NCBI RefSeq assembly: GCF_900637185.1 | Contig: NZ_LR134352.1 | Span: forward strand, 2,904,001-2,968,000 | Direction: 5' to 3' | Source of the DNA: Nocardia asteroides | Lineage (GTDB): Bacteria; Actinomycetota; Actinomycetes; Mycobacteriales; Mycobacteriaceae | DNA: 64,000 bases | Shown: positions 1-9,080 of the stretch, piece after piece | How the letters are laid out: each line of letters starts with the position of its first letter | How positions within the stretch are numbered: position 1 is the first letter of the stretch | Notes under the pieces: generated by a model | Told to the model about the DNA's origin: nothing | Seen by the model: only the letters and a program-made list of their open reading frames with translations | The model's database searches: none | Position numbers and translations under genes: made by a program

Positions 1-99
1 TTCTTCCAGTTCTGGCTGATCGGCCTCGGCGTGGCCCTCGTGCTCGCCGCCGCCGCGGGCCTGGTGTTCGAGTACTACCTCGGCGCCGAGAAGCACTGA
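1..99 (+). CDS. ctaF: Cytochrome c oxidase polypeptide 4, C-terminal end (partial)
   Basis: The window opens inside this gene; only the last 32 codons and a TGA are present. The visible part is one hydrophobic membrane segment followed by the tail [13 protein letters not shown]. This closely matches the end of mycobacterial CtaF, the small actinobacteria-specific fourth subunit of the aa3 oxidase. In mycobacteria ctaF sits just after ctaC, which would lie outside the window. The gene converges with the flavin oxidoreductase on the other strand, and a strong hairpin lies between them. Confidence 0.9.
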   Translation, partial: FFQFWLIGLGVALVLAAAAGLVFEYYLGAEKH

Positions 100-132
100 G
101 CGACAGCTACACACACAGCTCCACACAGACAA

Positions 133-169
133 AGGAAAGGCCCCACCGGAATCCGGTGGGGCCTTTCCT
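133..169. terminator. Bidirectional hairpin between convergent genes
   Basis: A perfect 17-bp stem (AGGAAAGGCCCCACCGG and its complement) with a 3-base loop lies between the stop codons of ctaF (+) and the flavin oxidoreductase (-). The A-rich left arm and T-rich right arm let it act as a terminator from both sides. Confidence 0.85.
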
Positions 170-181
170 GTCGGGCCGTGG

Positions 182-1492
182 TCAGACGCTGTAGCGCAGC
201 GCCTGCTCCGAGCGGCAGATGTCGTCGATGCCGGACACGATCTCGCGCAGCTGCTCGGAGGGCAGCGCGGAGGGGCGCAGGCGGCAGGTGAAGGTGATCA
301 GGCCGTAGTCGGCGGGGGAGAGGCCACGGGCGGCGGCCTCGGCGCGCAGGTACGGCGAGCGCACACCGTAGGTCATCGCCGAGATGACGGTGAAGCAGCC
401 GGTGCGCTCGCGATGGTCGGCGAACAGGTCGTGCAGGCCGTAGAACACCGAGCCGTAGTTGGCCAGCGGCGCGAACACGCCCACGCGGTAGGCGGGGCCA
501 CGCTCCGACGAGCTGATCACGGTGTCGGCCAGGTACTCCGCGTCGCGCATGGTGAGCACCTTGGGCGCGAACATCAGCGCGCCCGCCGCCGCGTTGCGCA
601 CCGGCATACCCGCGCGCCCGCCCGCGGCGGAGGCGATGGCGCCCAGCGACTTCCGGGTGCGGGTGCCGACCTCACGCCGGGCCCGCAGGCCGCGGGTGGG
701 GGCGGTGGGGTAGAGGCTCGACCACTGGCCGAAGCGCACGGCGCCGAGGGTCACCTGGCCCGCGCCGACCGGACGCGCCACCTTCAGCGGGGCGGTGTCG
801 ACCCAGCGGCCGACCTGCAGCGCCGCGCTGCCCGGGTTGGTGATCTCGGTGGTGGCGTGCTCGACGAAGGAGTCGAAGTCCAGGAACCGGTCGGCGTCGG
901 TGGTGAGCCAGGTGTGGTCCTTGTCGACCTCCACGACGTCGAGGGTCAGCGCGGTGATGATGCCCGCGCGACCGCCCGCGCCCAGGATGCGATGGAAGCG
1001 CTCGGTGTGGTGCCCGCGCCCGCAGGTGCCGATCCGGCCGTCGGGGTCGACGTACTCGAGGTCGACGATCTGGTCGATGAACATGCCGTAGCGATGCGAG
1101 GCGGTGCTCACGCCGCCGACCGAGGCGAACCCGCCCGCGGTGATGTCGCGGTGGTCGCCCACCACGGGCAGGCCGAGGCCGTGCGCGCCGAGGCGGCGGT
1201 CGATCTCGGAGAGCTTGGCGCCGGCCTGCACCCGCACGGTCCGCCTGCCGAGGTTGATGTCGAGCACCGAGTTCATCTTGCGCAGCGAGAGCACCGCGCG
1301 CTGATCGGTCAGTCCATAGGACTCTTCGGTCTGCTCGCCGCCACGAACCGTCAAGCGTTCCGATCGATCGCGCGAATCACGTACAGTGCGAACGACATCC
1401 GCGGTGTCCCGGGGGAGATACTCTTCGGAGATGACGGTGTTCGGCGTGCCCATGACCGCATAGCTAACCACAGCTGGGCGATTCTTGCGCAC
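182..1492 (-). CDS. FAD-binding (PCMH-type) oxidoreductase
   Basis: The 436-residue product belongs to the VAO/PCMH flavoprotein superfamily. Residues of about 20-190 carry the FAD-binding fold, with the segments LTVRGG and GLPVVGDHRDITAGGFASVGG typical of the nucleotide-binding loop. The rest is a substrate domain I cannot assign. The substrate is unknown; relatives include sugar-lactone, alcohol and DprE1-type oxidases. The start lies 12 bases downstream of the phosphatase stop codon, so the two are probably co-transcribed. An internal ATG at codon 14 is a possible alternative start. Confidence 0.75.
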   Translation of the reverse strand: MRKNRPAVVSYAVMGTPNTVISEEYLPRDTADVVRTVRDSRDRSERLTVRGGEQTEESYGLTDQRAVLSLRKMNSVLDINLGRRTVRVQAGAKLSEIDRRLGAHGLGLPVVGDHRDITAGGFASVGGVSTASHRYGMFIDQIVDLEYVDPDGRIGTCGRGHHTERFHRILGAGGRAGIITALTLDVVEVDKDHTWLTTDADRFLDFDSFVEHATTEITNPGSAALQVGRWVDTAPLKVARPVGAGQVTLGAVRFGQWSSLYPTAPTRGLRARREVGTRTRKSLGAIASAAGGRAGMPVRNAAAGALMFAPKVLTMRDAEYLADTVISSSERGPAYRVGVFAPLANYGSVFYGLHDLFADHRERTGCFTVISAMTYGVRSPYLRAEAAARGLSPADYGLITFTCRLRPSALPSEQLREIVSGIDDICRSEQALRYSV

Positions 1493-1504
1493 GGTACCTG
1501 CGAC

Positions 1505-3055
1505 CTACTTCCGCGTAGCGGCGAGCTGTTTGGTGAACAGGACTTTCCCGGTGGCGTCGCACAGGTCGACGGTCAGGTCGCCGGAGCGCCCGTCGATGCG
1601 GACCTCGCCGAAATGCTGGAACTGCGGGTCCAGCGGCGAGGTGTTCGGCTCCGGCGGCGCGTGCACGAAGACGGCCTCGGGCCCGAAGGTGGGATCGAGC
1701 TGGTTGGGCCCGAACGCGCCTGCGTTGAGCGGGCCGGAGACGAACTCCCAGAACTCGTCGAACTCGGTGAAGTCCGCGCGGGCCGGCGAGTAGTGGTGCG
1801 CGGCGGTGTAGTGCACGTCGGCGGTGAGCCAGACGACGTCGCGGACCCGGTTCGACTTGATCGCCGCCAGCACGCGGGCGATCTCGGTCTCGCGGCCCGA
1901 GGGCGCCCCGGGCGCCCCGTTGGCCGGGCCCTCGAAGGCGGTCTTGCCGTCGGGGACGATCAGGCCCAGCGGCAGGTCGGCGGCGACGATCTTCCAGGTG
2001 GCCTTCGAGTCCCGCAGGCCCTCGATGAGCCAGCTGGTCTGCGCGGTGCCCAGGACGGCGCCCTGCGGTGCGGTGTTGGCGCCGTTGGCGTCCTTGTAGG
2101 TGCGCATGTCCAGGACGAACACGTCCAGCAGCGGGCCGTAGGAGATCTTGCGGTACAGGCGCCCGTCGACGGCCTCCTTCGGCTCCAGCGGCATCCACTC
2201 GTGGAAGGCCTGCCAGGAGCGAGTGGCCAGGGTGTCCATGCTGCGCTCGGTGTAGCCCTTGTCGGCGGCCACGGTGCCGCCGGGGTACCAGTTGTTGGTG
2301 GTCTCGTGGTCGTCCCACTGGACCACCTGCGCGACGGCGGCGTTGAAGCGGCGGTAGTTGTCGTCGGTGAGGTTGTAGGCGTAGTTGCCGCGGAACTGGT
2401 CGAGGGTCTCGGCGGGGGCGTTCTTGGCCTCGCTGGTGATGTTGCGCCAGATCCGGCCGTCGGGCAGGGTCACCGATTCCTTCAGGGCGTTGTCGGCGTA
2501 CACGCAGTCGCCGGAGTGCAGGAACAGGTGCGGGTCGCGGGCGGCCATGGTGGCGAAGACCTTCATGCCGCCGACGTCGGGGTTGATGCCGAAGCCCTGG
2601 CCCGCCACGTCGCCGGACCACTGCAGGGTGATGTCCGAGGGTGCGGTCGGGGCGGTGCGGAAGACACCCGTCACGGCCTCCGAACCCGCGCCGTCCTCGC
2701 CTTCCAGCCGCACCCGGTAGTGCACGAGCTGACCGGCGGGCAGCCCGTTGACGCGGACGCGCCCGGTGCCGTCGGTGTCCGGGGTGAGCAGCGGTCCGGT
2801 GAAACGCTGGACGTCGCCGAACTTCTCGGTCGCCGCGGTCTCCACGATCAGCGTGGCGGGCCGGTCCGAGCGCGCCCAGATCAGCGCGCCGTCGCTGCGT
2901 GGATCGCCGACGGCGACACCGTGGGTCAGTGCCGGCCTGGCCCGGACCAGGCCGGGACCGTCACCGCACGCGGCCAGCGCGGGAGCGGTCACCAGACCGA
3001 CGGCGGTGGCGCGCAACAGTGTGCGCCGGGATATCGCGAAATCCGAACCAGCCAT
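1505..3055 (-). CDS. PhoD-family alkaline phosphatase/phosphodiesterase, Tat-exported
   Basis: The 516-residue protein begins with a twin-arginine signal (SRRTLLRAT, residues 9-17). The signal ends in ALAAC with Cys30, so it may be a Tat-dependent lipoprotein. The mature part has an N-terminal Fn3-like PhoD domain (about 35-125) and a calcineurin-like phosphoesterase domain with LHSGDCVYAD, QWDDHETTNNW and a late WLTADVHYTA motif. These are metal-ligand motifs of PhoD enzymes, which act outside the cytoplasm on phosphomono- or diesters. I chose ATG 3055 because the upstream in-frame extension is Arg-rich and would hide the signal. A pho box was not identified. Confidence 0.85.
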   Translation of the reverse strand: MAGSDFAISRRTLLRATAVGLVTAPALAACGDGPGLVRARPALTHGVAVGDPRSDGALIWARSDRPATLIVETAATEKFGDVQRFTGPLLTPDTDGTGRVRVNGLPAGQLVHYRVRLEGEDGAGSEAVTGVFRTAPTAPSDITLQWSGDVAGQGFGINPDVGGMKVFATMAARDPHLFLHSGDCVYADNALKESVTLPDGRIWRNITSEAKNAPAETLDQFRGNYAYNLTDDNYRRFNAAVAQVVQWDDHETTNNWYPGGTVAADKGYTERSMDTLATRSWQAFHEWMPLEPKEAVDGRLYRKISYGPLLDVFVLDMRTYKDANGANTAPQGAVLGTAQTSWLIEGLRDSKATWKIVAADLPLGLIVPDGKTAFEGPANGAPGAPSGRETEIARVLAAIKSNRVRDVVWLTADVHYTAAHHYSPARADFTEFDEFWEFVSGPLNAGAFGPNQLDPTFGPEAVFVHAPPEPNTSPLDPQFQHFGEVRIDGRSGDLTVDLCDATGKVLFTKQLAATRK

Positions 3056-3138
3056 GGGGCTCACGGTGCATCGCGGGTCCGAACGCCGGGACGCGCGCGT
3101 GGCAACACGACGTGAACGGTCTTGGACGATCGCCCGTC

Positions 3139-4533
3139 CTACAGGCCGGCGGCCGCGGCGGTGTCGGGGTACCAGCGGGTGCACTCCTCGCGCAGCGGTA
3201 CCGCCGTCTGGAGCTGGCACAGGACGGCGACACCGCCGAGGAACGAACGCAGGATGGGGGTGTGGCCGGGCGGCATCGTCAGCTGGCGCAGCACATTCGA
3301 CAGGCGCAGGTCGGTGGCCAGGCGGACCTGTTCGCGCAGCCAGTCGGCCGAGAGCGGGTAGCTCGGCGCCAGCAGGGCCTCGCGGACCGGGCGCAGGCGG
3401 GCCGCGACGGTGGCGATGTCGAGGTCGCGGCCGGGGGCGACGAAACCGTGGCGGCGCATCGCGGCCTCGAGATCGGCGGTGGACTCGGCGATCACGGCGG
3501 CGCCCACGTCACCGGCGACGTCGAGGAAGGCCGCGGGCCACGGCATGCACGCGCCGAAGTCGACCACGCCCAGGCGGCCGTCGGGCATGCGCAGGAAGTT
3601 GCCCGGATGCGGGTCGCCGTAGACGAGGCCGGCGCGGGCGGGCGCGGAGAACAGGAAGCGCAGGATGAGCACGCCGAGCCGGTCGAGTTCGGCGGCCCCG
3701 CCACGCAGGATCAGCCGCGACAGCGGCACACCGTCGAGCCATTCGGTGATCAGCACGTCGCCGCGCTGGGCGATCACCCGGCTCAGGACCACGTCCGGAT
3801 CGTCGGCGAAGGCGGCGGCGAACGCGCGCTGGTTGGCCGCCTCCCGCGCGTAGTCGAGTTCGGCGTTGATCTCCTCGCACAGCGCCTCGATCACCGGGCG
3901 GGTGTCGGCGCCGGGCAGCAGCGCGGTGAACAGCGGGGTGGCCCGGCGCAGCGCCTGCAGATCGGCCAGCACCGCGCGGCGGGCCCCCGGGTACATCACC
4001 TTCACCGCGACGGGAGTGCCGTCGTGCCAGCGGGCGCGATGCACCTGGCCGACCGAGGCGGCCGCGGCGGCGCGATCGTCGAATTCCAGGAACAGCGAAC
4101 GCCAGTCGGGCCCGAGCTGCGCGGCCAGTTCGGCGTGCACCGCGGCGGGCAGCATGGCCGGGGCCGAATCGTGCAGGCGGGCAAGGGCTTGCCGGAACGG
4201 CTCGGCCAGATCGGGCGCCAGGCCGAGTTCGAGCAGACCGAGCAGCTGACCGAGTTTGGCCACGCAGCCCTTGAGTTCGCCGAGCACCTGGAACAGATGC
4301 TCGGCGGTGCGGGTCCTGATCTCGCGGTCGACCTGTTCGGGATCGCGGCCGACGGCGCGCTTGCCGAGCCCGGCGATGCGCCGCCCGGCGTAGGCGACCG
4401 GCACCGCGGCCAGCCGGGCACTGCGCACGACTTTGCCGGTCGGCGGAGTGCCGGTGCGCAGATCCGGGGACGGCCTGGCGGGGCGGGCGAACGGGGTCAC
4501 CCGGCTGTCGGGGTCGCGACCGCGCATGTCCAC
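3139..4533 (-). CDS. ABC1/AarF (UbiB-like) atypical kinase-family protein
   Basis: This 464-residue protein shows the ABC1 family signatures in order: the KxGQ motif (KLGQLLGLLE, about residue 90), the Ala-rich loop AAASVGQVHRA that replaces the glycine loop, the VAVKVMYPG lysine strand, the catalytic-type YGDPHPGNF, and the metal-binding VDFG. Family members include UbiB/COQ8 and are linked to quinone or lipid metabolism. In menaquinone-using actinobacteria the exact role is not settled. No signal peptide is seen. It reads away from the PlsC operon and ends 83 bases before the phosphatase start. Confidence 0.85.
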   Translation of the reverse strand: MDMRGRDPDSRVTPFARPARPSPDLRTGTPPTGKVVRSARLAAVPVAYAGRRIAGLGKRAVGRDPEQVDREIRTRTAEHLFQVLGELKGCVAKLGQLLGLLELGLAPDLAEPFRQALARLHDSAPAMLPAAVHAELAAQLGPDWRSLFLEFDDRAAAAASVGQVHRARWHDGTPVAVKVMYPGARRAVLADLQALRRATPLFTALLPGADTRPVIEALCEEINAELDYAREAANQRAFAAAFADDPDVVLSRVIAQRGDVLITEWLDGVPLSRLILRGGAAELDRLGVLILRFLFSAPARAGLVYGDPHPGNFLRMPDGRLGVVDFGACMPWPAAFLDVAGDVGAAVIAESTADLEAAMRRHGFVAPGRDLDIATVAARLRPVREALLAPSYPLSADWLREQVRLATDLRLSNVLRQLTMPPGHTPILRSFLGGVAVLCQLQTAVPLREECTRWYPDTAAAAGL

Positions 4534-4655
4534 CTCACTGCCTCACCGACATCCTGTCCCGGATGCCCACCCTGCGGCGTCGTGCCCTGTGCAGGCTACC
4601 AATCCGGGCGGGCGGCGTGTCGCGGGTCCGGTACCGATCACCAGCCGGAAACAAC

Positions 4656-4691
4656 TCCGCCGCACGGCACCGGGGTGCGACGTGCGGCGGA
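4656..4691 (-). terminator. Hairpin downstream of the PlsC gene
   Basis: An 11-bp perfect stem (TCCGCCGCACG with its complement at 4681-4691) lies 15 bases after the acyltransferase stop codon, read leftward. It is a reasonable end point for the operon that begins at 9.5 kb. No T-run follows. Confidence 0.5.
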
Positions 4692-4705
4692 CTGGGGCGA
4701 TCGGC

Positions 4706-5434
4706 TCAGCTGGCGGCGGTGTCCGGGATCCGGGTCGCGTCGAGCTGGCGGTCGGTGGGGGCGACGCCCTTCTTGAGGCTGTGGGCGTACACGTCGACGT
4801 ACTCCTGGCCGGTGAGGCGCATCAGCTCGTACATGACCTCGTCGGTGACGGCGCGCTCCACGAAGCGGTTGCCGCTCATGCCCTCGTAGCGCGAGAAGTC
4901 CAGCGGGGCACCGAACTTCAGGGTGACCTTGTGCCTGCGCCACTTGAACGGTCCGGGCGGGCTCACCTTGTCGGTGCCGATCACGGCCACCGGGATGACC
5001 GGGACGCCGGTCTCCAGCGCGAGCCGCGCCATGCCGGTCTTGCCCTTGTACAGGCGGCCGTCGGGGGAGCGGGTGCCCTCCGGGTAGAGGCCGACCAGCA
5101 TGCCCTTGTCGAGCAGCTTGCGCGCCGCGTTCAGCGCGTCCTCGGCCGCCGAGGCGCCGCTACGGTCGATCGGGTACTGGCCGGTGCCGCTGAAGAAGAA
5201 CTTCTGCAGGCGGCCCTTGATGCCCGGGGTGGTGAAGTATTCGGCCTTGGCGAGATAGCTGATCCGGCGCGGGCTCAGCAGCGGCGCGAACAGCCAGTCG
5301 GAGAACGACAGATGGTTGCCCGCCATGATGGCCGGACCGTCGGTGGGGACGTTCTCCACGCCCTCGACCACGGGCCGGTTGTATAGATGCATGAACGGTC
5401 CCGGAAACACGAACTTGAGCAGCCAGTAGAACAT
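4706..5434 (-). CDS. Lysophospholipid acyltransferase (PlsC family)
   Basis: The 242-residue protein has the two hallmark blocks of glycerolipid acyltransferases: the catalytic NHLSFSDW (NHx4D pattern, about residues 40-47) and the acceptor block EGTRSPDG (about 119-126). It should transfer an acyl group from acyl-CoA or acyl-ACP to a lysolipid at the inner membrane. A hydrophobic N-terminus precedes the active site. It corresponds in position to Rv2182c of M. tuberculosis. The ATG start has an AAAGGA ribosome site. It is the last gene of the leftward cluster after the glucokinase, with 117 bases between them. Confidence 0.88.
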   Translation of the reverse strand: MFYWLLKFVFPGPFMHLYNRPVVEGVENVPTDGPAIMAGNHLSFSDWLFAPLLSPRRISYLAKAEYFTTPGIKGRLQKFFFSGTGQYPIDRSGASAAEDALNAARKLLDKGMLVGLYPEGTRSPDGRLYKGKTGMARLALETGVPVIPVAVIGTDKVSPPGPFKWRRHKVTLKFGAPLDFSRYEGMSGNRFVERAVTDEVMYELMRLTGQEYVDVYAHSLKKGVAPTDRQLDATRIPDTAAS

Positions 5435-5551
5435 GGCGTCCTTTCCCCGGGACCGGGATCGTGGTGTGCAGCCTCGTCGGAATCCGACTTTACCGCTGGT
5501 CGCAGGTCACAACCAACCCAGGACGGTAGCCGCCGGACATGGTTGTGACGC

Positions 5552-6547
5552 TCATCTCGCGGTCCCGCCCGCCACCGGCGTGTCGACCGCGGCCCTGGCC
5601 AGTTCCGCGGCGCCGATCATGCCGGCGGCCTCACCCAGCTGGGTGGTGCGCAGCCGGGCCAGCGGACGATGCCCGGCGCCGGTGACCGCGGCCGCGTAGT
5701 GCTCGCGGGCCTCGTCCAGGAACAGCGGCGCCGAACTGCTCACGCCGCCGGCGATCACGACCAGATCGGGATCGAAGATGTCGCTGACGAAGGCCAGGCC
5801 CAGGCCCAGCCAGCGCGCGAAGTCGGCCATCACCCGCACCGCCAGCGGGTCGCCGTCCTGGGCGGCGCCCGCCACCCGCCGACCGGTGAGTGAGCCGGGG
5901 TCGCGGGCGACGTCGCGGGCCAGCACCGAGCGCACCGGATCGGTGGCCAGCAGCTCGATCGCGGTGTCGGCCAGGGCGGTGCCGCTGCAGTAGCGCTCCC
6001 AGCAGCCCCGCTTGCCGCAGGCGCAGGCACGGCCCTCCGGGACCATCTGCAGGTGGCCCAGCTCGGGCGCGATGCCGTGGCTGCCGCGGTAGAGCTGTCC
6101 GTCGATGAGCAGGGCGGCGCCGATGCCGGTGCCGATCGCGATGAGGACCACGGTGTGCCCGCCCGCCGCGGCCCCGAAGTGGTACTCGGCCCAGCCCGCG
6201 GCGTTGGCGTCGTGCTCGAGGATCACCGGCAGCCCCAGTCGGGTGGTCAGCCGCTGGGCCACCGGGGCATCGCGCCAGGGCAGGTGCGGGGCGAACCGGA
6301 CGGTCGACCGGTCCTCGGAGATGAACCCGGCGACCGCGAGACCGACCGCGGCGATCGGATGCCTGCGCGCCAGCTCGCGCACCGCGCGGTCGATGGCGTC
6401 CTCGAGCGCGCGCGCCGAGTGCGGGGTGGGGGCCTGCACAGTGTCGAGCACCTCGCCCTCGGCGTCGACGACCGAGGCGCGGATGTTCGTGCCGCCGACG
6501 TCGATCCCGACGGTGAGCAGATGCTGCCGGTCGATCCGCTGGGTCAT
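5552..6547 (-). CDS. glk: ROK-family glucokinase
   Basis: The 331-residue protein starts with the ATP-binding VGIDVGGTNIRA, carries the catalytic-base segment EHDANAA, and has the ROK zinc motif CACGKRGC preceded by PELGHLQM. It lacks the N-terminal helix-turn-helix of ROK repressors, so it is a kinase, most likely phosphorylating glucose with ATP. A polyphosphate glucokinase or another hexose substrate cannot be excluded. Its ATG overlaps the preceding gene's stop by 4 bases, so its translation is coupled to the Cys-motif protein. Confidence 0.82.
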   Translation of the reverse strand: MTQRIDRQHLLTVGIDVGGTNIRASVVDAEGEVLDTVQAPTPHSARALEDAIDRAVRELARRHPIAAVGLAVAGFISEDRSTVRFAPHLPWRDAPVAQRLTTRLGLPVILEHDANAAGWAEYHFGAAAGGHTVVLIAIGTGIGAALLIDGQLYRGSHGIAPELGHLQMVPEGRACACGKRGCWERYCSGTALADTAIELLATDPVRSVLARDVARDPGSLTGRRVAGAAQDGDPLAVRVMADFARWLGLGLAFVSDIFDPDLVVIAGGVSSSAPLFLDEAREHYAAAVTGAGHRPLARLRTTQLGEAAGMIGAAELARAAVDTPVAGGTAR

Positions 6548-7323
6548 CCCCGGATCGTCACCGGAATGTCGACATAACGCGAGCGCGGCGCGCGGGTGGA
6601 GCGCGATCGATCGTCGCGGGCGGTGTCGGCGGGCTGGGTCGCCGGTCCGGTGCGGGTGTCACCGTCGTGCTCCGGCGGAGTCCCGCGGCCGGCCGTGGTG
6701 CCGGGGATGCCCTCGGCGCGCGGTGCCTCGAATTCGTCGACCCGGCGGGGGCGTGGTGCCTGGCTGGATCGGGCCGAGCCCCAGCGGAGGCGGGTCCGGC
6801 CCGCGGCCTGGGCGGTGTCGGTGGACGCCGCCGCGTCGGACCCGTGCTCCGTGGCGGCGGGGACCTCGTCGGTCGGCGTCGCCGTGCCAGGGGTGGGGAA
6901 TCCGGAGCGCGCGGCGTCGTCCGTCGGCCATCCGGTGCCGGTGTGCCCGTGCCGGTCGTCGTCGTAGCCGTACGCGCCGTGCGAATCATGATGTGCCGCC
7001 GCGTATTCGGCCCACTCGGGCGGCAGGACCGGTTCCACCGGGACGCCGGCGAGGGCCTCGCGCAGGACGGTCACCATCGAGGTGCCGTGGTCGGCGAGCG
7101 CGGCGACCACGTCGTGGTGTTCGCCGCGGACCAGGGCCGCGGCCGCGCAGACCGGGCACCAGGAGCAGCCGCCCAGATCGGCCTGGCCGTCGGCGGCGGT
7201 GCGGCGCAGCACCGGCTCCACCCGGGCCAGCAGCACTTCGGCCAGCAGCCGCAGCTCCTCGGTGAACTCGGCGAAACCGTCCGGGTGGTGGCCGCGGCGG
7301 TCGGACTGGGACTCAGTGCTCAT
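6544..7323 (-). CDS. Conserved hypothetical protein with CxxCxxC motif (Rv2183c-like)
   Basis: The 259-residue protein has a conserved N-terminal region (residues about 1-100) with the cysteine cluster CSWCPVC, a candidate metal or redox site. A long low-complexity, charged tail follows, rich in His, Asp, Thr and Arg, and looks disordered. By position it matches Rv2183c; its function is not known to me. The ATG at 7323 overlaps the end of the ArsA-like gene by 11 bases, and the stop overlaps the glucokinase start, so it is locked into this operon. Confidence 0.7.
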   Translation of the reverse strand: MSTESQSDRRGHHPDGFAEFTEELRLLAEVLLARVEPVLRRTAADGQADLGGCSWCPVCAAAALVRGEHHDVVAALADHGTSMVTVLREALAGVPVEPVLPPEWAEYAAAHHDSHGAYGYDDDRHGHTGTGWPTDDAARSGFPTPGTATPTDEVPAATEHGSDAAASTDTAQAAGRTRLRWGSARSSQAPRPRRVDEFEAPRAEGIPGTTAGRGTPPEHDGDTRTGPATQPADTARDDRSRSTRAPRSRYVDIPVTIRG

Positions 7324-8593
7324 CTGCGGTGGCCTTCGTGTAGTTCGGATCGGCGGGCCACACCCGCGGATCGGGCCGGAAGCGGACCACCAGGTGACCG
7401 TCGTCGAGTTCGGCCCCCGCCACCGTGCAGCGTTGCAGCACCGGCGCGAGCCGGACACGGGTGCGTACCCCGTCGGCTCCCACGATCAGATCGTCCTCCA
7501 CTCGGCCCAGCCGCAAGGTGCCGGGATCGACCACCGGCAGCCGCATCCGCATGAGGTACACGGAGTCGACACCGGAGCCGGACTCCCATCGAACCATCGG
7601 TTCGCCCGAATCCGCGCCCGGAGCGTGCGGAGCGGGCAGCGTGTCGACCGCGTAGGAGAAGGCGGTCAGCGCGTTCACCCCCACCGGTTCGGCGCCGGCG
7701 TGCTGGGCGGTCAGGATCGGGACGTCGGTGAGCTGCTCGTGCAGCCGGGCCACCACCTCGAGCTGTTCGGCGCGGCGGTTCAGATACCAGTGCACGGCCG
7801 GATGGGCGTGCTCACCGGGCGGCGGCACCGGCGGCAGCACCTTGTTCACCACCACGGCGTCCAGGCGCAGGCCCAGCAGGGCGGCCGCCGACCGCACCCG
7901 CCGCGATTCCGCGACGGCCACCTGCTCGGGGCCGGTGATCAGCCGCGCGCTGGTCCTCGTGCGGTCGGCCAGCAGGTCGCGCACCTGGGTGACCGCGCCG
8001 ACGATGCGTTCCACCGTCGCCGCGAGCACCGCCTTGCGCAGGTCGGGACCGATCGCGCTCATCGTGCGAGCGTGCTTGGGCCACAGGCGTTCCAGATAGC
8101 TGAGCAGTGTGTCCGGTGCGGTCACCAGGCGCAGCATGTCGGCCGAGGGCGGGCAGTCGACGACGATGACGTCCCAGTCCTGCTCCTCGGTGTACTGCGC
8201 GATCTCCACCAGCATCAGCAGTTCCTGCACGCCTGGCAGCCCGGTGAGCTCGGCCGGGTCCAGCGCGGTGATGTCGATGCCGTGATCGTGCCCGCCGCCC
8301 TTCTCCAGCATCCGCACCACGTCGCGGAAGCGATCCTCGAGCAGGGCCAGGGAATCGATCTCGATCACCTCGAGGCCGGGCGCCACCCTGGCCACCCCCG
8401 CGACCGTCCCGGGATCGTGCGGGAACCGGAAGCCGAGCGCGTCACCGAGCGAATGGGCCTGGTCCAGCGAGGCGATCAGCACCCGCCGACCGGCGCGCGC
8501 GTAGGCCATGCCCGTCGCGCAGGCCAGCGTGGTCTTGCCGACTCCGCCCTTGCCGACGAACAGTTCGACGCGGGTACCGCCGGGGGCGCTCAG
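7313..8593 (-). CDS. ArsA/GET3-like ATPase (Rv2184c-like), probable CTG start
   Basis: This 426-residue P-loop ATPase is of the deviant Walker A type. The loop GKGGVGKTT lies at about residues 13-21, followed by LIASLDQAHS and the switch segment VVDCPPSADMLRL. Relatives move tail-anchored proteins or metalloids, but the actinobacterial ones have no proven role. The first ATG in frame (8509) lies after the P-loop and would remove it. No in-frame ATG, GTG or TTG lies between the P-loop and the neighbouring gene's stop, so CTG 8593, overlapping that stop as CTGA, is the best start. Its neighbours are SRPBCC proteins, suggesting work on hydrophobic ligands or membranes. Confidence 0.8.
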   Translation of the reverse strand: MSAPGGTRVELFVGKGGVGKTTLACATGMAYARAGRRVLIASLDQAHSLGDALGFRFPHDPGTVAGVARVAPGLEVIEIDSLALLEDRFRDVVRMLEKGGGHDHGIDITALDPAELTGLPGVQELLMLVEIAQYTEEQDWDVIVVDCPPSADMLRLVTAPDTLLSYLERLWPKHARTMSAIGPDLRKAVLAATVERIVGAVTQVRDLLADRTRTSARLITGPEQVAVAESRRVRSAAALLGLRLDAVVVNKVLPPVPPPGEHAHPAVHWYLNRRAEQLEVVARLHEQLTDVPILTAQHAGAEPVGVNALTAFSYAVDTLPAPHAPGADSGEPMVRWESGSGVDSVYLMRMRLPVVDPGTLRLGRVEDDLIVGADGVRTRVRLAPVLQRCTVAGAELDDGHLVVRFRPDPRVWPADPNYTKATADEH

Positions 8594-9027
8594 CCCTCGA
8601 CCCGCTTCTTCAGTTCCTTCAAGGCCGTATCGGTGATCACCTTCTCGGCCTTGCGCTTGAACATGCCGATCATCGGGATGTTCAAGTCGACCGTCAGCTC
8701 GTAGACCACCTCGGTGCTGCCGTCGGGCCGGTCGCGGAGCTCGTAGCTGCCGTCCTGGGCCTTCTGCAGGTCACCACTGAGCAGTCGCCAGCTCACCGCG
8801 CGGCCGTCGGCGCGCCAGGTGTAGGCCAGCACGTAGGTGTCCTTGACGACACCGGCGTCGAGGACGAACCGCGCCGTCGCCGCCCGGCCCGCCGCGTCGG
8901 ATTCGAGCACCTCGACCGACTGCGCGGCCGCCACCCATTCCGGATACGACGCCAGGTCCGCGATGACGGCCATCACCTGCTGCGACGGGGCCTCGATGAC
9001 GATCGATCTCTGGGTCCGGTCGGCCAT
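8590..9027 (-). CDS. SRPBCC (polyketide cyclase-like) protein, TB16.3 homologue
   Basis: This 145-residue single-domain protein of the START/SRPBCC fold begins MADRTQRSIVIEAP and contains VMAVIADLASYPEWV and the lid segment IPMIGMFKRKAEKV. It matches mycobacterial TB16.3 (Rv2185c) closely in remembered sequence and in context. Such proteins bind a hydrophobic ligand in a deep cavity. The stop overlaps the CTG start of the ArsA-like gene, so the two are translationally coupled. Confidence 0.88.
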   Translation of the reverse strand: MADRTQRSIVIEAPSQQVMAVIADLASYPEWVAAAQSVEVLESDAAGRAATARFVLDAGVVKDTYVLAYTWRADGRAVSWRLLSGDLQKAQDGSYELRDRPDGSTEVVYELTVDLNIPMIGMFKRKAEKVITDTALKELKKRVEG

Positions 9028-9080
9028 GGCTGACAACGGTTCCTTTCGTGCGGGACGAGCAGTCGGTGCCGGGGGCGTCG

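Noticed and set aside
413..4776. Long open frames on the + strand opposite the flavin oxidoreductase, phosphatase and ABC1 genes
   Set aside because: They mirror the third-position GC bias of the minus-strand genes, have Arg/Gly/Val-rich compositions and no recognisable domain.
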